NCBI GenBank assembly: GCA_002786025.1 | Contig: NHNW01000016.1 | Location: 434,001 to 498,000 of the forward strand | From: Zasmidium citrigriseum | Lineage: Eukaryota > Ascomycota > Dothideomycetes > Mycosphaerellales > Mycosphaerellaceae | Direction: 5' to 3' | Length of the DNA stretch: 64,000 nt | Part shown: one piece after another, positions 55,144 to 64,000 of the stretch | Position numbering within the stretch: the first letter of the stretch is position 1 | Layout of the letters: each line of letters begins with the position of its first letter | The notes under the pieces: generated by a model | Seen by the model: the letters and a program-made list of their open reading frames with translations, nothing else | Told to the model about the DNA's origin: nothing | The model's database searches: none | Made by a program: the position numbers and the translations under genes

Positions 55144-57789
55144 ATGGCGTCCACAAATACCACTCCTCCTCTTCCTCCGGTGCCATTGGCACTGTCGACT
55201 CTCGAGGGCAAGGTCGCCCGCCTGCAGAAGGAGATCGAGTGTCACCAAGTCAAGCTTGACGACAATGACGACAAGATCGCCAGACTGGAGAAGAGAATCG
55301 ACGGCCTTGAGTCCGGACGCATCAAGCAAGGCAATCCTGCGAACACGAGGAAGAACCTCGACTCGCTAAAGGAGGTCGCCGCCGATCTCGAAAGCCAGAT
55401 TGCACAATGTGAAGCGAAGATCGAGGACGCCCAGCGACTGATCTCCACCAACGAGGACGACTGGACCGTCTACAAGCAAGCATGGGCTGAGAAGAAGGCG
55501 CGAGAAGAGGCGGAGAGCCAGCAGCGGAAGCGAGGCGGCTTTATCTTGGGCGGGCTGAAGGGCACCAACAACAAGATCACGAGTCGGATTGTGCGAAAGC
55601 CGCTCGAGTCGAAGCCAGGCGCCGTCAACCGCCCCGTGCAGCGTCGGACCGCCTCGACTGATGCTGCTACTCAGAAGCGTGCCGGCTCCGCTGGAATCCA
55701 GAAGCCTGCTGCGACCAAGTCCAGCAAGCCAGTGACAGAAGCGAAGAAGGCCCTCATGGCAGATGCAGCGAAGCAGGCGATCGACAGCACGGCCTCGTAT
55801 GTGGATTGCGCGAACGCCAGCAGCGAGAAGCCGAGTGCCCCAGCATTCGTTGCCCCGACCGCACCCATGATGGCTCCGCCTACCACCGCGACTGCATCAG
55901 CGCCCTCAAAGAAGGTTATTCAACCTTCTACCGCTTCCGAGTCCGACACGGGCATGAAGAAGCGCAAGCTAAGCAATCTGGCCGAGCACGACCGCGAGGC
56001 CCCAGCAAAGAAGGCTCGCTCCATTCCTGACAAGACCCAGGGGAGTCAGCCTCAAGGCGAGGTGAAGCAAGTGCGAAAGGCTCGATCTAGTGCGCGGCTC
56101 AGAACCTCTTCCTCTATAGCAGCCGCCACCTCAAAGAAGGCTCAGACGGGTGGAGTCGGCGTGCAAACGCCCGCGGCTTCCAACAAAGTCGACGGGGACG
56201 TAGAGATGTCTGACGCCGCCGACGTTCCGGCAGAGGATGCCTCAGTTGAGAAGCCTGCGACTGAGAAAGCTGTACACAATGTCGACCGTCCAGCAGCTTC
56301 CAGCGCTTCCACAGGCAACAAGCGCAAGGCCGAAGGTGGTGAGGAGGTCCACCACGCCGAGCGCCCCAGCAAGAAGATGCAATCATCTGGACCGAACGAC
56401 AATCCAGATGATGGCAAGAATGCTTCATCGTCCAAGCCAGAGGGCGGTGAGAGCAAGCAAGAGCAGCATGAGGGCCAGCAGAAAGCCCCATCCACGACCA
56501 TGTTGCGCATCTACATTCCAAAGCGCGAGTCGTTTAGAACTTGGACGGGCGGCAAGTGGGTCGACCATCCCGCTGGAAGCAATGGTTATCCTCGGGGCAT
56601 TACCAAGCCCGTCGTCCCAGTCAACAAGAAGGACGCCAAAGCCCCTCAGCGAGACCGCGAAGACGACAGCGATTACGCCTTGCATGGCCTCGTCAATGCA
56701 AAGAACGCCTGCTTCTCCAACGTCGCCCTTCAGATGCTGAACAACGTGTTGTCATACGACCAGCTTGAGCAGTTGCGAGGCATGCAGCCTCTTGACCTCT
56801 TCGGCTTCAACTACGCCGACTTCATGTGGATGAAGCCCACCAACAAGCAGCTCGACAACATCGCGGTTCTGAGGTCGAGAGTCAGCATTGCCGCGGCCAT
56901 GAAGCACGCCAAGGGAGAAGGCAATCTCGCCATTGCCCCATATCTCGGCCAGCTGCTTTTGGACATCCGCGAGGGAGCTGCCTATAAGGCGAACAAGAAC
57001 CAAGGCAACAAGTTCGTTTCGCCGATCTTCCTCCAGCAGGTTCTTGCCTACGGCGGTGGTGAGCAAGCCGAGCGATGCAGGTTCGACGGTTCCGAACAGC
57101 AAGATGCACAGGAATACATCGACGCCCTCATCGATCTCGTCGCCAACGAGGGTTTCGCCTTCATGCGCGATTTGTTCAAGGTCGAGAAGACCTTGACGAC
57201 CAAGTGCACGGCCTGCGGTGATGAGTCGCAGAGCCAAGTTCCCGAGATGGCAATCGGAGTGACCACGATCAACGACGATGAGACCAAGGCCGAGAGTGAC
57301 GAAGAAGGGGGTTCGCCCAATCTGGTCCTTCGCGACCTCATCAACGGTGCCATCAGCAACACCAACCGCATCATCGATGCGAATTGTGAGAAATGCGGCG
57401 CGTTCGACCAGCGCGAGAACACGACTGCCATAACAAGCCTTTCCGACAATCTCCTGGTCCACATCGGCCGAAACACTGGCAGCAAAGTCGGGGCTGCCAC
57501 CAAGAAGACGAGAAACAGCAAGCCTCAGGGCAAAGAGACCACCGCTGTTGAGCTCGAATTCGAAGATACCCAATTCCACTTCGGCGAGGAGAAGTACGAA
57601 CTGGGCGCTGTCATTCGTCACCAAGGTGAGACACCAATTGAAGGCCACTACACTGCTTTCGTCAAGCACCAAGGCATCTGGAGCCTGCTTGATGACAGAG
57701 AGAAGATCGAAGACCTGGAAGCCGATGATATGCAAGACAACAAGGACACCCAGTGCTCCATGGTTCTTCTCCGGAAGGTTGAGCAGTAA
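55144..57789 (+). CDS. Ubiquitin carboxyl-terminal hydrolase (USP/C19 family), 881 aa
   Basis: Intronless frame from ATG 55144. Residues of about 18-120 are a coiled coil. Residues 125-480 are a disordered, basic, Ala/Lys-rich linker. The USP domain starts near 510 with the Cys box GLVNAKNACFSNVALQML (Cys523; the usual GNTCYMNS is diverged but Asn518 and the Cys are kept). Next come SEQQDAQEYIDALIDL, a zinc-type pair KCTAC and NCEKC, and the His box PIEGHYTAFVKHQGIWSLLDD with His835 and Asp850/851. All catalytic positions are present, so it should remove ubiquitin from substrates, probably in the nucleus. It lies in tandem downstream of an inactive paralogue. Which yeast Ubp it matches is not clear. 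Confidence 0.9.
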   Translation: MASTNTTPPLPPVPLALSTLEGKVARLQKEIECHQVKLDDNDDKIARLEKRIDGLESGRIKQGNPANTRKNLDSLKEVAADLESQIAQCEAKIEDAQRLISTNEDDWTVYKQAWAEKKAREEAESQQRKRGGFILGGLKGTNNKITSRIVRKPLESKPGAVNRPVQRRTASTDAATQKRAGSAGIQKPAATKSSKPVTEAKKALMADAAKQAIDSTASYVDCANASSEKPSAPAFVAPTAPMMAPPTTATASAPSKKVIQPSTASESDTGMKKRKLSNLAEHDREAPAKKARSIPDKTQGSQPQGEVKQVRKARSSARLRTSSSIAAATSKKAQTGGVGVQTPAASNKVDGDVEMSDAADVPAEDASVEKPATEKAVHNVDRPAASSASTGNKRKAEGGEEVHHAERPSKKMQSSGPNDNPDDGKNASSSKPEGGESKQEQHEGQQKAPSTTMLRIYIPKRESFRTWTGGKWVDHPAGSNGYPRGITKPVVPVNKKDAKAPQRDREDDSDYALHGLVNAKNACFSNVALQMLNNVLSYDQLEQLRGMQPLDLFGFNYADFMWMKPTNKQLDNIAVLRSRVSIAAAMKHAKGEGNLAIAPYLGQLLLDIREGAAYKANKNQGNKFVSPIFLQQVLAYGGGEQAERCRFDGSEQQDAQEYIDALIDLVANEGFAFMRDLFKVEKTLTTKCTACGDESQSQVPEMAIGVTTINDDETKAESDEEGGSPNLVLRDLINGAISNTNRIIDANCEKCGAFDQRENTTAITSLSDNLLVHIGRNTGSKVGAATKKTRNSKPQGKETTAVELEFEDTQFHFGEEKYELGAVIRHQGETPIEGHYTAFVKHQGIWSLLDDREKIEDLEADDMQDNKDTQCSMVLLRKVEQ

Positions 57790-58812
57790 ACACCATGCCG
57801 TCACACCTCTCTTGCTTTGCGACTCGGACCGGTCCCTATTCTTTTCATACTTTTACTGGATTCTCTTTTGCATGGACTGCATTCTTTTGGCGACCACACG
57901 ACTCTGCCGCCGCTACAAACTTTTACGTTCTTTCTGGATCCTTCGATGGCTGGGGCTCGCTTTCGACTCAAATTTGACGGAGATCACACAGCTTGCCGTC
58001 TCAACTCGCTCCGGTGAGAAGAGATAGAGGTAGGCAGCGGATCTCCGTTGTTGTCGTACTTGCGGTACCGGCATTTTCAAAACTCATGTGCGCTTTCTGG
58101 ATTCTACGACGGCTGGCGTTCTTTTTCGACATGAAATTGAATGAGATCCTACAGCTTGCCGTCTCTGAAGAAGAGATAGAGGTAGGCAGTGGATCTCAGT
58201 CAATCTTGTCCTGGCGGTTGGCGTGCTTCCTGGGCTCTTCGATGACAGGCGATTGCTTTCGACAGAAATTTGACGGAGGTCACACAGCTTGCCGTCCCGT
58301 TCTTGCTCCGGCGCGAAGCGATGGAGGTAGGCAGTTGACCTCAGTCAAACTTCATCAGCATCGAATTAGCGGCATCCAGCCAGGCGCACCCGCTCGACCA
58401 ACAGACGTCGATGCCACCCTGCCGATTCGACTTTTTTTATAACACACGCCAGGGAATGGAGTTCTAGCTTTTTGCGTATTGCTTTTTTGTGGCTTCGAAG
58501 ATTTTGGATGGATTGCACAGCCAAGGAGGCTTGCAGGTTTTGGGAGGTTCAGAGGAATGAACGGGCTAATTGGAGTCAGAGAGACCATCAATGGACGCTG
58601 TTCTCAAACAGATAGATGGAGATCGATGTAAAGAATGATGGAAAGGTCATGTTGATGAGCGATGGAAGGGTTTGTTCGGGAGATGAGGTCGGTGTTCGGC
58701 ATTAGATCGAGTTGTTGTATCACGTGATTGCGCGGCTACTTCGTTTCGCTCCCAATTTCCAATCTCACCCAAACAAACCACCACCAACACCTCCATCCCG
58801 TCTTCCAATGTC
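57790..58812. other. Intergenic with three degenerate tandem repeats
   Basis: About 1 kb between the DUB stop and the helicase ATG. Most of the first half is made of the repeat at 57920-58353. No gene seen. Confidence 0.5.
57920..58353. repeat. Three degenerate tandem repeats of about 130-165 bp
   Basis: Each copy has, in order, a TTTCTGGATYC or CCTGGGCTC element with GATGGCTGG-like follow-on, TTTCGAC-AAATTTGACGGAG, CACAGCTTGCCGTC, and GATRGAGGTAGGCAG followed by TGGATCTC. Copies begin near 57925, 58088 and 58219. They diverge by substitutions and small gaps, so the array is old. Confidence 0.8.
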
Positions 58813-61704
58813 ATGGATAACGTCCTGCAAGGCCTCAATGCCGCTCAAAGAACCGCCGTAGAATCGCCCGCATCTGTCTTGCAAGTCCTCGCGCCGCCCG
58901 GCTCCGGCAAGACCAAAACATTGACGGCGCGCGTCGCGTATCTCATCGCGCATCGCCAGCTGCTGCCATGGAACATCATCGTCTGCACATTCACCGTCAA
59001 GGCGGCGAATGAGATGAAAGAGCGCATCCGGAGCTTCGTTGGCGATGATCTCTCGAAGCAATTGAAACTGGGCACTTTCCATTCCGTGTCCCTTCGATAT
59101 CTGAAGGCCTATGGCCAGCACATAGGGCTTTCTAAGGACTTTGGGATCGCGGACACCTCGGACAGCAAGGCGATCTTGAAGCGCATCATCAAAAAGTTCG
59201 ATCTTTCCATCGAGCCGGGGCAGGCGCTTGGCAGGATCTCTTCCCGAAAGGCGAAGGGCGAAGTCGACTCGAGGTCAGAAAAGGGTCCGAAGAGTGTTGA
59301 TCAGCAGGAATTCTTGAGACTGTTTGAAGAGTACGAGGCGACTCTAGCAGCATCAAACCTACTCGACTACGACGACTTACTCCTACGATGCCGATTCTTG
59401 CTCAAATCACACCCGCAATGCGTCTCGAATGTACAGGCTGTGCTCATCGATGAGTTCCAGGACACGAACAACATTCAATACGAGCTGATGGGACTATTCG
59501 CTCAGCAACACAATCAAATCACCATTGTTGGAGATCCCGACCAGAGCATTTACGGCTTTCGATCTGCCGAGATAAAGAATTTGGCCCGCATGAAGAAGCA
59601 CTGGCCTGGCACAATCACGATCAGTCTGGAAGAGAACTACCGTTCATCGGGTGCCATTTTACATGCAGCGCAGAACATCATTGAGCAGGACGAAAGCCGG
59701 CCGCCGAAGAAGCTGCAAGCTACACACAGCTTTGGACTACGACCAGTGCTTCGCAAGCTTCCGTCGGCATACGCTGAAGCAGAGTGGCTTGTTTCCGAGA
59801 TCAAGCGCATGCGTACGCTTTCCGGAAACGCCGTTCAACTGAGCGACTTTGCTGTTTTGTTGAGGTCAGCAGCTCTGTCGCGGGCAATTGAGACTGCTCT
59901 TGGCAATGCCGGTATAGCGTACCGCATGGTTGGTGGCATGAGATTCTACGATCGGCTGGAGGTCAAGCTGATCGTCGACTACTTGCGTGTCATCCATCAG
60001 CCAGACAACAGTGAGGCGATTGAGCGAATCATCAACGTCCCTTCGCGAAAGATTGGAGAGAAAACCGTGAAGAGCCTACGAGAGGAGTCACAAACAAAAG
60101 ACATCTCGTTGTGGTCGTTGATCCTGGACATATCTCAAGGGAGGCGTACAGCAGGAACGAAGTTGAATGAACCGGCCCGCAAAGGCCTTGCCGGGTTTGT
60201 CAACGTCATTCTCAGTGGTCGGAACAAAGTCGAATCGTGGGCGAAAGAGAAACCTTCAGTCGATGGCTTGATCAGCCTGGTAATACAGAAGATCAACCTC
60301 GAAGGCTACTTGAAGAACGAGTTCAAACATGACGAGACGTTTGAGGCTCGCTGGAGCAATGTCGAGGAGCTCATGGCACAGGCTGCAGAAATCACCACCC
60401 CAGAGAAGCTTCACGAGCTAGTTGAGGCAGATGCGCTGCCGCAAATAGACGGCATGGAGCAGGCCTCGACCTCCACTGACGACGTACTCTCTGTGTTTTT
60501 GGCAAACATTGCGCTGACAGCATCTGCCGAAAAGAAGGCTGAAGAAGACGGCGAGAAGACACAGCAGGTCACCATCTCGACGATACATGCCGCCAAAGGT
60601 CTTGAATGGCCGGTGGTCTTTATCCCAGCTTGCTATGATGGCTCTATCCCTCACTCTCGAGCGGACGACCATGATGAGGAGAGACGACTGCTGTACGTTG
60701 GCATGACTCGAGCTCAAGCGCTGCTGTATTTGAGCTGCCCGATCAAGAACACCCAAAGAGAAGAAACCACCATCTCGGCGTTCTTGACACATCCGGGCGC
60801 CGGCAAATACTTCGAGGAGCACGGCCCCAGCCTGCCTCATGCAGCGGTGGCCAGTCTCTGCGAAACACTGCGAAGGGCATGTCCAACCGAGGCGTGCACC
60901 ACAGAAGCCCGACGAACGCTGGAAAGTGATGAGGACAATCATTGGCCATTGAACGGGGAAGATGTTCTCGCAGATTCCAGCAGGTGGGACTTTGGCACGG
61001 CGGCTACAGAGATGCCAGGCTTCGGCAGCGCGAGAAATGTGGCAATGTCGCAAGCGACGTCTCTGCACCAACCGCAGGCGCTCTCGACCGCATCGGCTAC
61101 CATGCAATCTGGATTCACCAGCGTCAAGCAGCGCTACGATGATCTCATGGAACAAGCCCAGCTACGAAAGGTCGACAAGCGTGCCGAACAGCAGAAGGAT
61201 ACCGAACAGGCGCCGAAAGGCCGCAAACGACAGATTGAAGGCCAGGGAAACATTGCCAGCTTCTTTGCGAAGAAACAAATGCCTACTGCAGACCCAGTAG
61301 CATCTTCAGCGCCGGAGCCCAAGACTTCACGACCTCTCCAGACGATGTCTGCTTCTGTGACAAATGCTCATACCTCATTCATCTCCTCGACGAGATCCTC
61401 TCTTCCATCTCACAAGCCCAGATCGGCGCCTCTGTCGAAGAAGCCACAGAGAGCTTTAGACGAGAACAGCACAAAAGACGACAAGTACGTCTTCCTGTCC
61501 AGCTCGCCGCCAAGGGAGAGCGATGAACAACCGAAGCCCGACGAGCATGCTGCTGAGCCAGAAGCAGAACCTAACAGACCACTGTCAGGGTTTCGACCAG
61601 CGAGTACTCTTCACACGACCTCGATGGCTAGCGTTACGACCACTCGCAAGACCTTGGGTGTCAGGCGTAGTTTGCACGGGTGGAGCGCGCGGAGGACCCG
61701 ATAG
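58813..61704 (+). CDS. SRS2: Srs2/UvrD-type SF1A DNA helicase with PCNA-binding box, 963 aa
   Basis: Intronless frame from ATG 58813. All SF1A motifs are visible: Q motif LNAAQRTAV, Walker A APPGSGKTKT (GxGKT 30-34), CTFTVKAANEMKER, DEFQDT (213-218), VGDPDQSIYGFR, ENYRSS, STIHAAKGLEWPVVF and RLLYVGMTRA. It should be a 3'-5' DNA helicase that removes Rad51 or resolves recombination and replication intermediates. The C-terminal 270 residues are disordered and carry QGNIASFFAKK (811-821), a canonical PIP box for PCNA, and near the end YVFLSSSPPRESDE, which resembles a SUMO-interacting motif. That combination is the Srs2 arrangement. The length is a little under yeast Srs2. Confidence 0.93.
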   Translation: MDNVLQGLNAAQRTAVESPASVLQVLAPPGSGKTKTLTARVAYLIAHRQLLPWNIIVCTFTVKAANEMKERIRSFVGDDLSKQLKLGTFHSVSLRYLKAYGQHIGLSKDFGIADTSDSKAILKRIIKKFDLSIEPGQALGRISSRKAKGEVDSRSEKGPKSVDQQEFLRLFEEYEATLAASNLLDYDDLLLRCRFLLKSHPQCVSNVQAVLIDEFQDTNNIQYELMGLFAQQHNQITIVGDPDQSIYGFRSAEIKNLARMKKHWPGTITISLEENYRSSGAILHAAQNIIEQDESRPPKKLQATHSFGLRPVLRKLPSAYAEAEWLVSEIKRMRTLSGNAVQLSDFAVLLRSAALSRAIETALGNAGIAYRMVGGMRFYDRLEVKLIVDYLRVIHQPDNSEAIERIINVPSRKIGEKTVKSLREESQTKDISLWSLILDISQGRRTAGTKLNEPARKGLAGFVNVILSGRNKVESWAKEKPSVDGLISLVIQKINLEGYLKNEFKHDETFEARWSNVEELMAQAAEITTPEKLHELVEADALPQIDGMEQASTSTDDVLSVFLANIALTASAEKKAEEDGEKTQQVTISTIHAAKGLEWPVVFIPACYDGSIPHSRADDHDEERRLLYVGMTRAQALLYLSCPIKNTQREETTISAFLTHPGAGKYFEEHGPSLPHAAVASLCETLRRACPTEACTTEARRTLESDEDNHWPLNGEDVLADSSRWDFGTAATEMPGFGSARNVAMSQATSLHQPQALSTASATMQSGFTSVKQRYDDLMEQAQLRKVDKRAEQQKDTEQAPKGRKRQIEGQGNIASFFAKKQMPTADPVASSAPEPKTSRPLQTMSASVTNAHTSFISSTRSSLPSHKPRSAPLSKKPQRALDENSTKDDKYVFLSSSPPRESDEQPKPDEHAAEPEAEPNRPLSGFRPASTLHTTSMASVTTTRKTLGVRRSLHGWSARRTR

Positions 61705-62174
61705 ATGTCTGGACATGTGTCTTGAGCGGCACCATGAACAGTAACGATGTGACGACGCTGCTTGTGATTACTGAACCATAGCATTAGAACAGATACCCCT
61801 TACTTCTTCTGGTAGACGAGTTTGCGAATTGACATCTTCAGCCTCACCAACTTCCAGCCACCTGCTGAGCTCTTCTCCTCGCTCACATATAATCACATGT
61901 AGATAGATGACAATCGAATCTGAAAGTGGAAAGGCAAAAATGGGATCAATCCAAAAAGTACCATATCCCATTCCATTCCATTCATCAACAGCTCCAATCA
62001 ACAGCCCCATCTCCATGTTGAATAGAGTCCAGGCCATCGACCAGAACCATCTTCTATAGTTACAGTAGTGACAACTGTCCTATGTACTCCCTCCTCCTCG
62101 CCATCTCCACCAACCCCAGCAGAACGCTCTCCCAGAGCAGCGACCTGCATTTCTTGGCCTCCTTGACCCAGCGT
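61705..62174. other. Intergenic between two convergent genes
   Basis: 470 bp between the helicase stop and the stop of the secreted-protein gene. No gene seen. Confidence 0.4.
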
Positions 62175-62983
62175 TTAGAAGAAGTTCGGGAAGCCCTGGT
62201 TACCAAAGTTGTTAAAGCGGCCAGGGCCGCCCAACAACTGGTTGCCGAACGGGAAGCGGTTCTGCTGAGGGAAGAAACCGCGGTTCTGGTTAAGGAGCCA
62301 CGGTGGGATGTTGCCGTTGTTCCCCCAGCCATTGTTGCCGAAGCCGTTGTTGCCGCCTGGGACTTGTTAGAGGTGATGGAGAGGCTTATGGGAGGGTGAA
62401 TTTGGAATTACCGGTGAGAGTGACGCCTCCGCCGCCGAAACCGCCGGCGGTGATGCCATTGCCGTTGTTGCCGAAGCCGTCGGGGTCGAAGCCGTTGCCG
62501 AATTGGTTGTTGCCGAGGCCGGGGAAGATCTTATGGTCGCCACATGAGCCTTCTCATCCTCATTGTATCGTGGTGTTATGTCAAGTAGCTTACCTGCTTG
62601 CCTTGCTCCGCCTGCTCACCACGCTTGAACAAGCCATTGTCGAAAAGGTCATCGTTGTTGGAGAGCAACGCAAGGAGGCTTGGATCGAAGTTGTTGTTGC
62701 CGCCGAAGCGCGGGTCGGTCTGCCAGAGCTGGAGGTTCTGGATGCCACCGCGGCCGAATTGGCCGGGGAGCTGGTTGAGCCTGTTCGAAAGGTCAGGGCA
62801 TTACATTCTTTGCGGTGGTAGATGTTGATGGGTGAGGACATACTGTGGGTTAACCCACTGCTCACCCGCCTCCTTCTGTTCAGCCTGCTCGCCACGGCGA
62901 ACGGGAGCCTCTTGCTCAGGGGCGGGGAGAGCGACCGCGGAGCCAGCCGCGGCGAGGAGGAGTGCGATGTCCTTGAACTGCAT
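62175..62983 (-). CDS. Secreted Gly/Asn-rich protein with dibasic sites, 208 aa, four exons
   Basis: Exons 62983-62844, 62780-62594, 62529-62412 and 62356-62175, with donors GTATGT, GTAAGC and GTAATT and the fourth exon closing at TAA 62175. The signal peptide is MQFKDIALLLAAAGSAVA. After it comes an acidic Gln/Glu segment with a dibasic RR followed by GEQAEQ, and a second KR followed by the same GEQAEQ in exon 2. These look like Kex2-type processing sites in front of a repeated peptide. The second half is built of Gly, Asn and Phe (NNGFGNNGW, GFGNNGNGIT, FNNFGNQGFPNFF). It is a low-complexity, wall- or matrix-type secreted protein; no family is recognised. Confidence 0.7.
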
Positions 62984-64000
62984 GTTGATTGAAGAAGAAT
63001 GTAGAATGGGGACTCTGGTGTGTCCGAAGCTTCGAAGCTGGAAAAGAGTGTGGGTTGGATCCGTCTCTTTGAAGAAAGGAGTGGTAGCAGCTGCTGGCTG
63101 TCGCTTGAATGAACGAAGAACAGAAGACTTGTGGATGAAGATGTCTTTCTTTATATTCGCGGATGCTGACGATCAGATGGTGGTACCTTACCGCCAATGT
63201 TGGTTCTTGTTTCGCTGCTACAGCCTTCATCCATTGCGCGAGAGATTGCTTTGGCTGTTCTACCATGCAGGCGCATCCTCCTAGCATCTGATGTGTGGAG
63301 CCTTTTGTAGACGAGGTCGACCACGATCGAGTGCAAAGCGAGGCGGCGAAGTCCAGGTGCTCCCGTCAGCAAAGGCTATCCAAAGCCTTCCGACCTACTG
63401 GACCTAGAAGAAGATCCAACTGAGCAAAGGTCAGCATGTTTCGCAGTGAAACGTAGAATCCGCTTGGCTCGAGCGGCTGTCGTCTGGATATTCCACGTGG
63501 AGCGAGCGTGGCTAACGTCTGCCGTGCGAAGTCCGACATTGGGGTGCATGGATGGCCCTGTTAGAAGTCAGGTACCGAAAAGCTACAAGAACATGTTTGC
63601 TTATAGGCACTGTGTTTCAGACAGGCCTTGAAGGTTCGCATCCTGTAACAGATGGGCGCGAAGGGAACGGTACATCGCTCCGAGTAGAGATTTGCCAGAT
63701 CGAGGCAACACTAGGCGAATACGCCATCTGCCCTCTCGCTGTTGTGAAACACGAGGTGACCACGAGCCAGGCGTCGGCCATGGAACGATCTCATTGAAAT
63801 GAATGTTCGTGAAGTGGTTGGTGAGGTCTTTCGAATGCCAATGTGAGATCTGCATGGTATCGTTAGGGCGCGGTGTGACGAATGGTCTGGCCATAGACTT
63901 TGATGCACGCCGAGTCGATTGCGTTATGCCGCGCGCCATATCACGCTTGCCATGGCTTGCAGTCCAAGGCATATGCTTCGAGGAGGCGTAAGCGTTTGCC
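62984..64000. other. Right end of window, no supported gene
   Basis: About 1 kb upstream of the secreted protein gene up to the window end. A minus-strand frame of 123 codons (63972-63601) has no recognisable pattern. A gene reaching in from outside cannot be excluded. Confidence 0.3.

Noticed and set aside
56752..57804. 350-codon minus-strand frame opposite the USP catalytic domain
   Set aside because: Shadow of the USP frame; hydrophobic content only reflects complementary codons.
60418..61155. 245-codon minus-strand frame inside the helicase gene
   Set aside because: Antisense to conserved helicase motifs V and VI.

Overview
This looks like a window from a filamentous ascomycete, most likely a Dothideomycete. 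The evidence is short introns (about 46-80 nt) with GTAWGT-type donors and CTAAC/CTGAC-type branch sites, fungal-only families (HET domain, hybrid histidine kinase with N-terminal GAF, tannase/feruloyl esterase, GH5 cellulase, zinc-cluster-less transcription factor), and a retrotransposon mutated in the way repeat-induced point mutation (RIP) mutates DNA. Order and genus are not resolved. Many genes are spliced; I rebuilt exon joins by hand from splice signals and reading frame, and each join given closes in frame.

Layout. 1-9.3 kb: a disordered hypothetical protein, a divergently transcribed pair of single-pass membrane proteins (one with a long coiled coil), an NTF2/SnoaL-like protein, and a spliced six-cysteine secreted peptide. 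9.5-22 kb (all minus strand): tannase/feruloyl esterase, an eight-exon hybrid histidine kinase, a plasma-membrane type syntaxin whose anchor is in a second exon, a G-patch-like protein, and a HET-domain gene broken by two stop codons. 22.46-29.1 kb: a complete but RIP-destroyed Ty1/copia retrotransposon with 137-bp LTRs, CGGAG target duplication, primer-binding site and polypurine tract, followed by a 15-bp minisatellite. 30-38 kb: orphan genes and small secreted proteins next to the transposon, a transcription-factor-like gene and a BTB-domain gene.

38.6-64 kb is a denser housekeeping block: eIF1A, WASP/Las17, a nuclear protein whose spliced N-terminus imitates the histone H3 tail, a small basic protein, a GH5 endoglucanase, an RBR ubiquitin ligase with a damaged or unusual IBR domain, a tRNA-like SINE candidate, an ER FKBP prolyl isomerase ending NDEL, a tandem pair of ubiquitin-protease paralogues of which one has lost its catalytic residues, an Srs2/UvrD-type helicase with a PCNA-binding box, and a Gly/Asn-rich secreted protein with dibasic processing sites.

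The most notable observations are the H3-tail mimic built by a 13-nt first exon in a protein rich in SUMO consensus sites, the active-DUB/pseudo-DUB tandem pair, the sharply bounded RIP footprint readable from the two LTRs together with RIP-type stops in the neighbouring HET gene, and the spliced secreted proteins around it. The ubiquitin/SUMO/PCNA flavour of the 43-62 kb block is suggestive, but co-location alone does not show a shared pathway.
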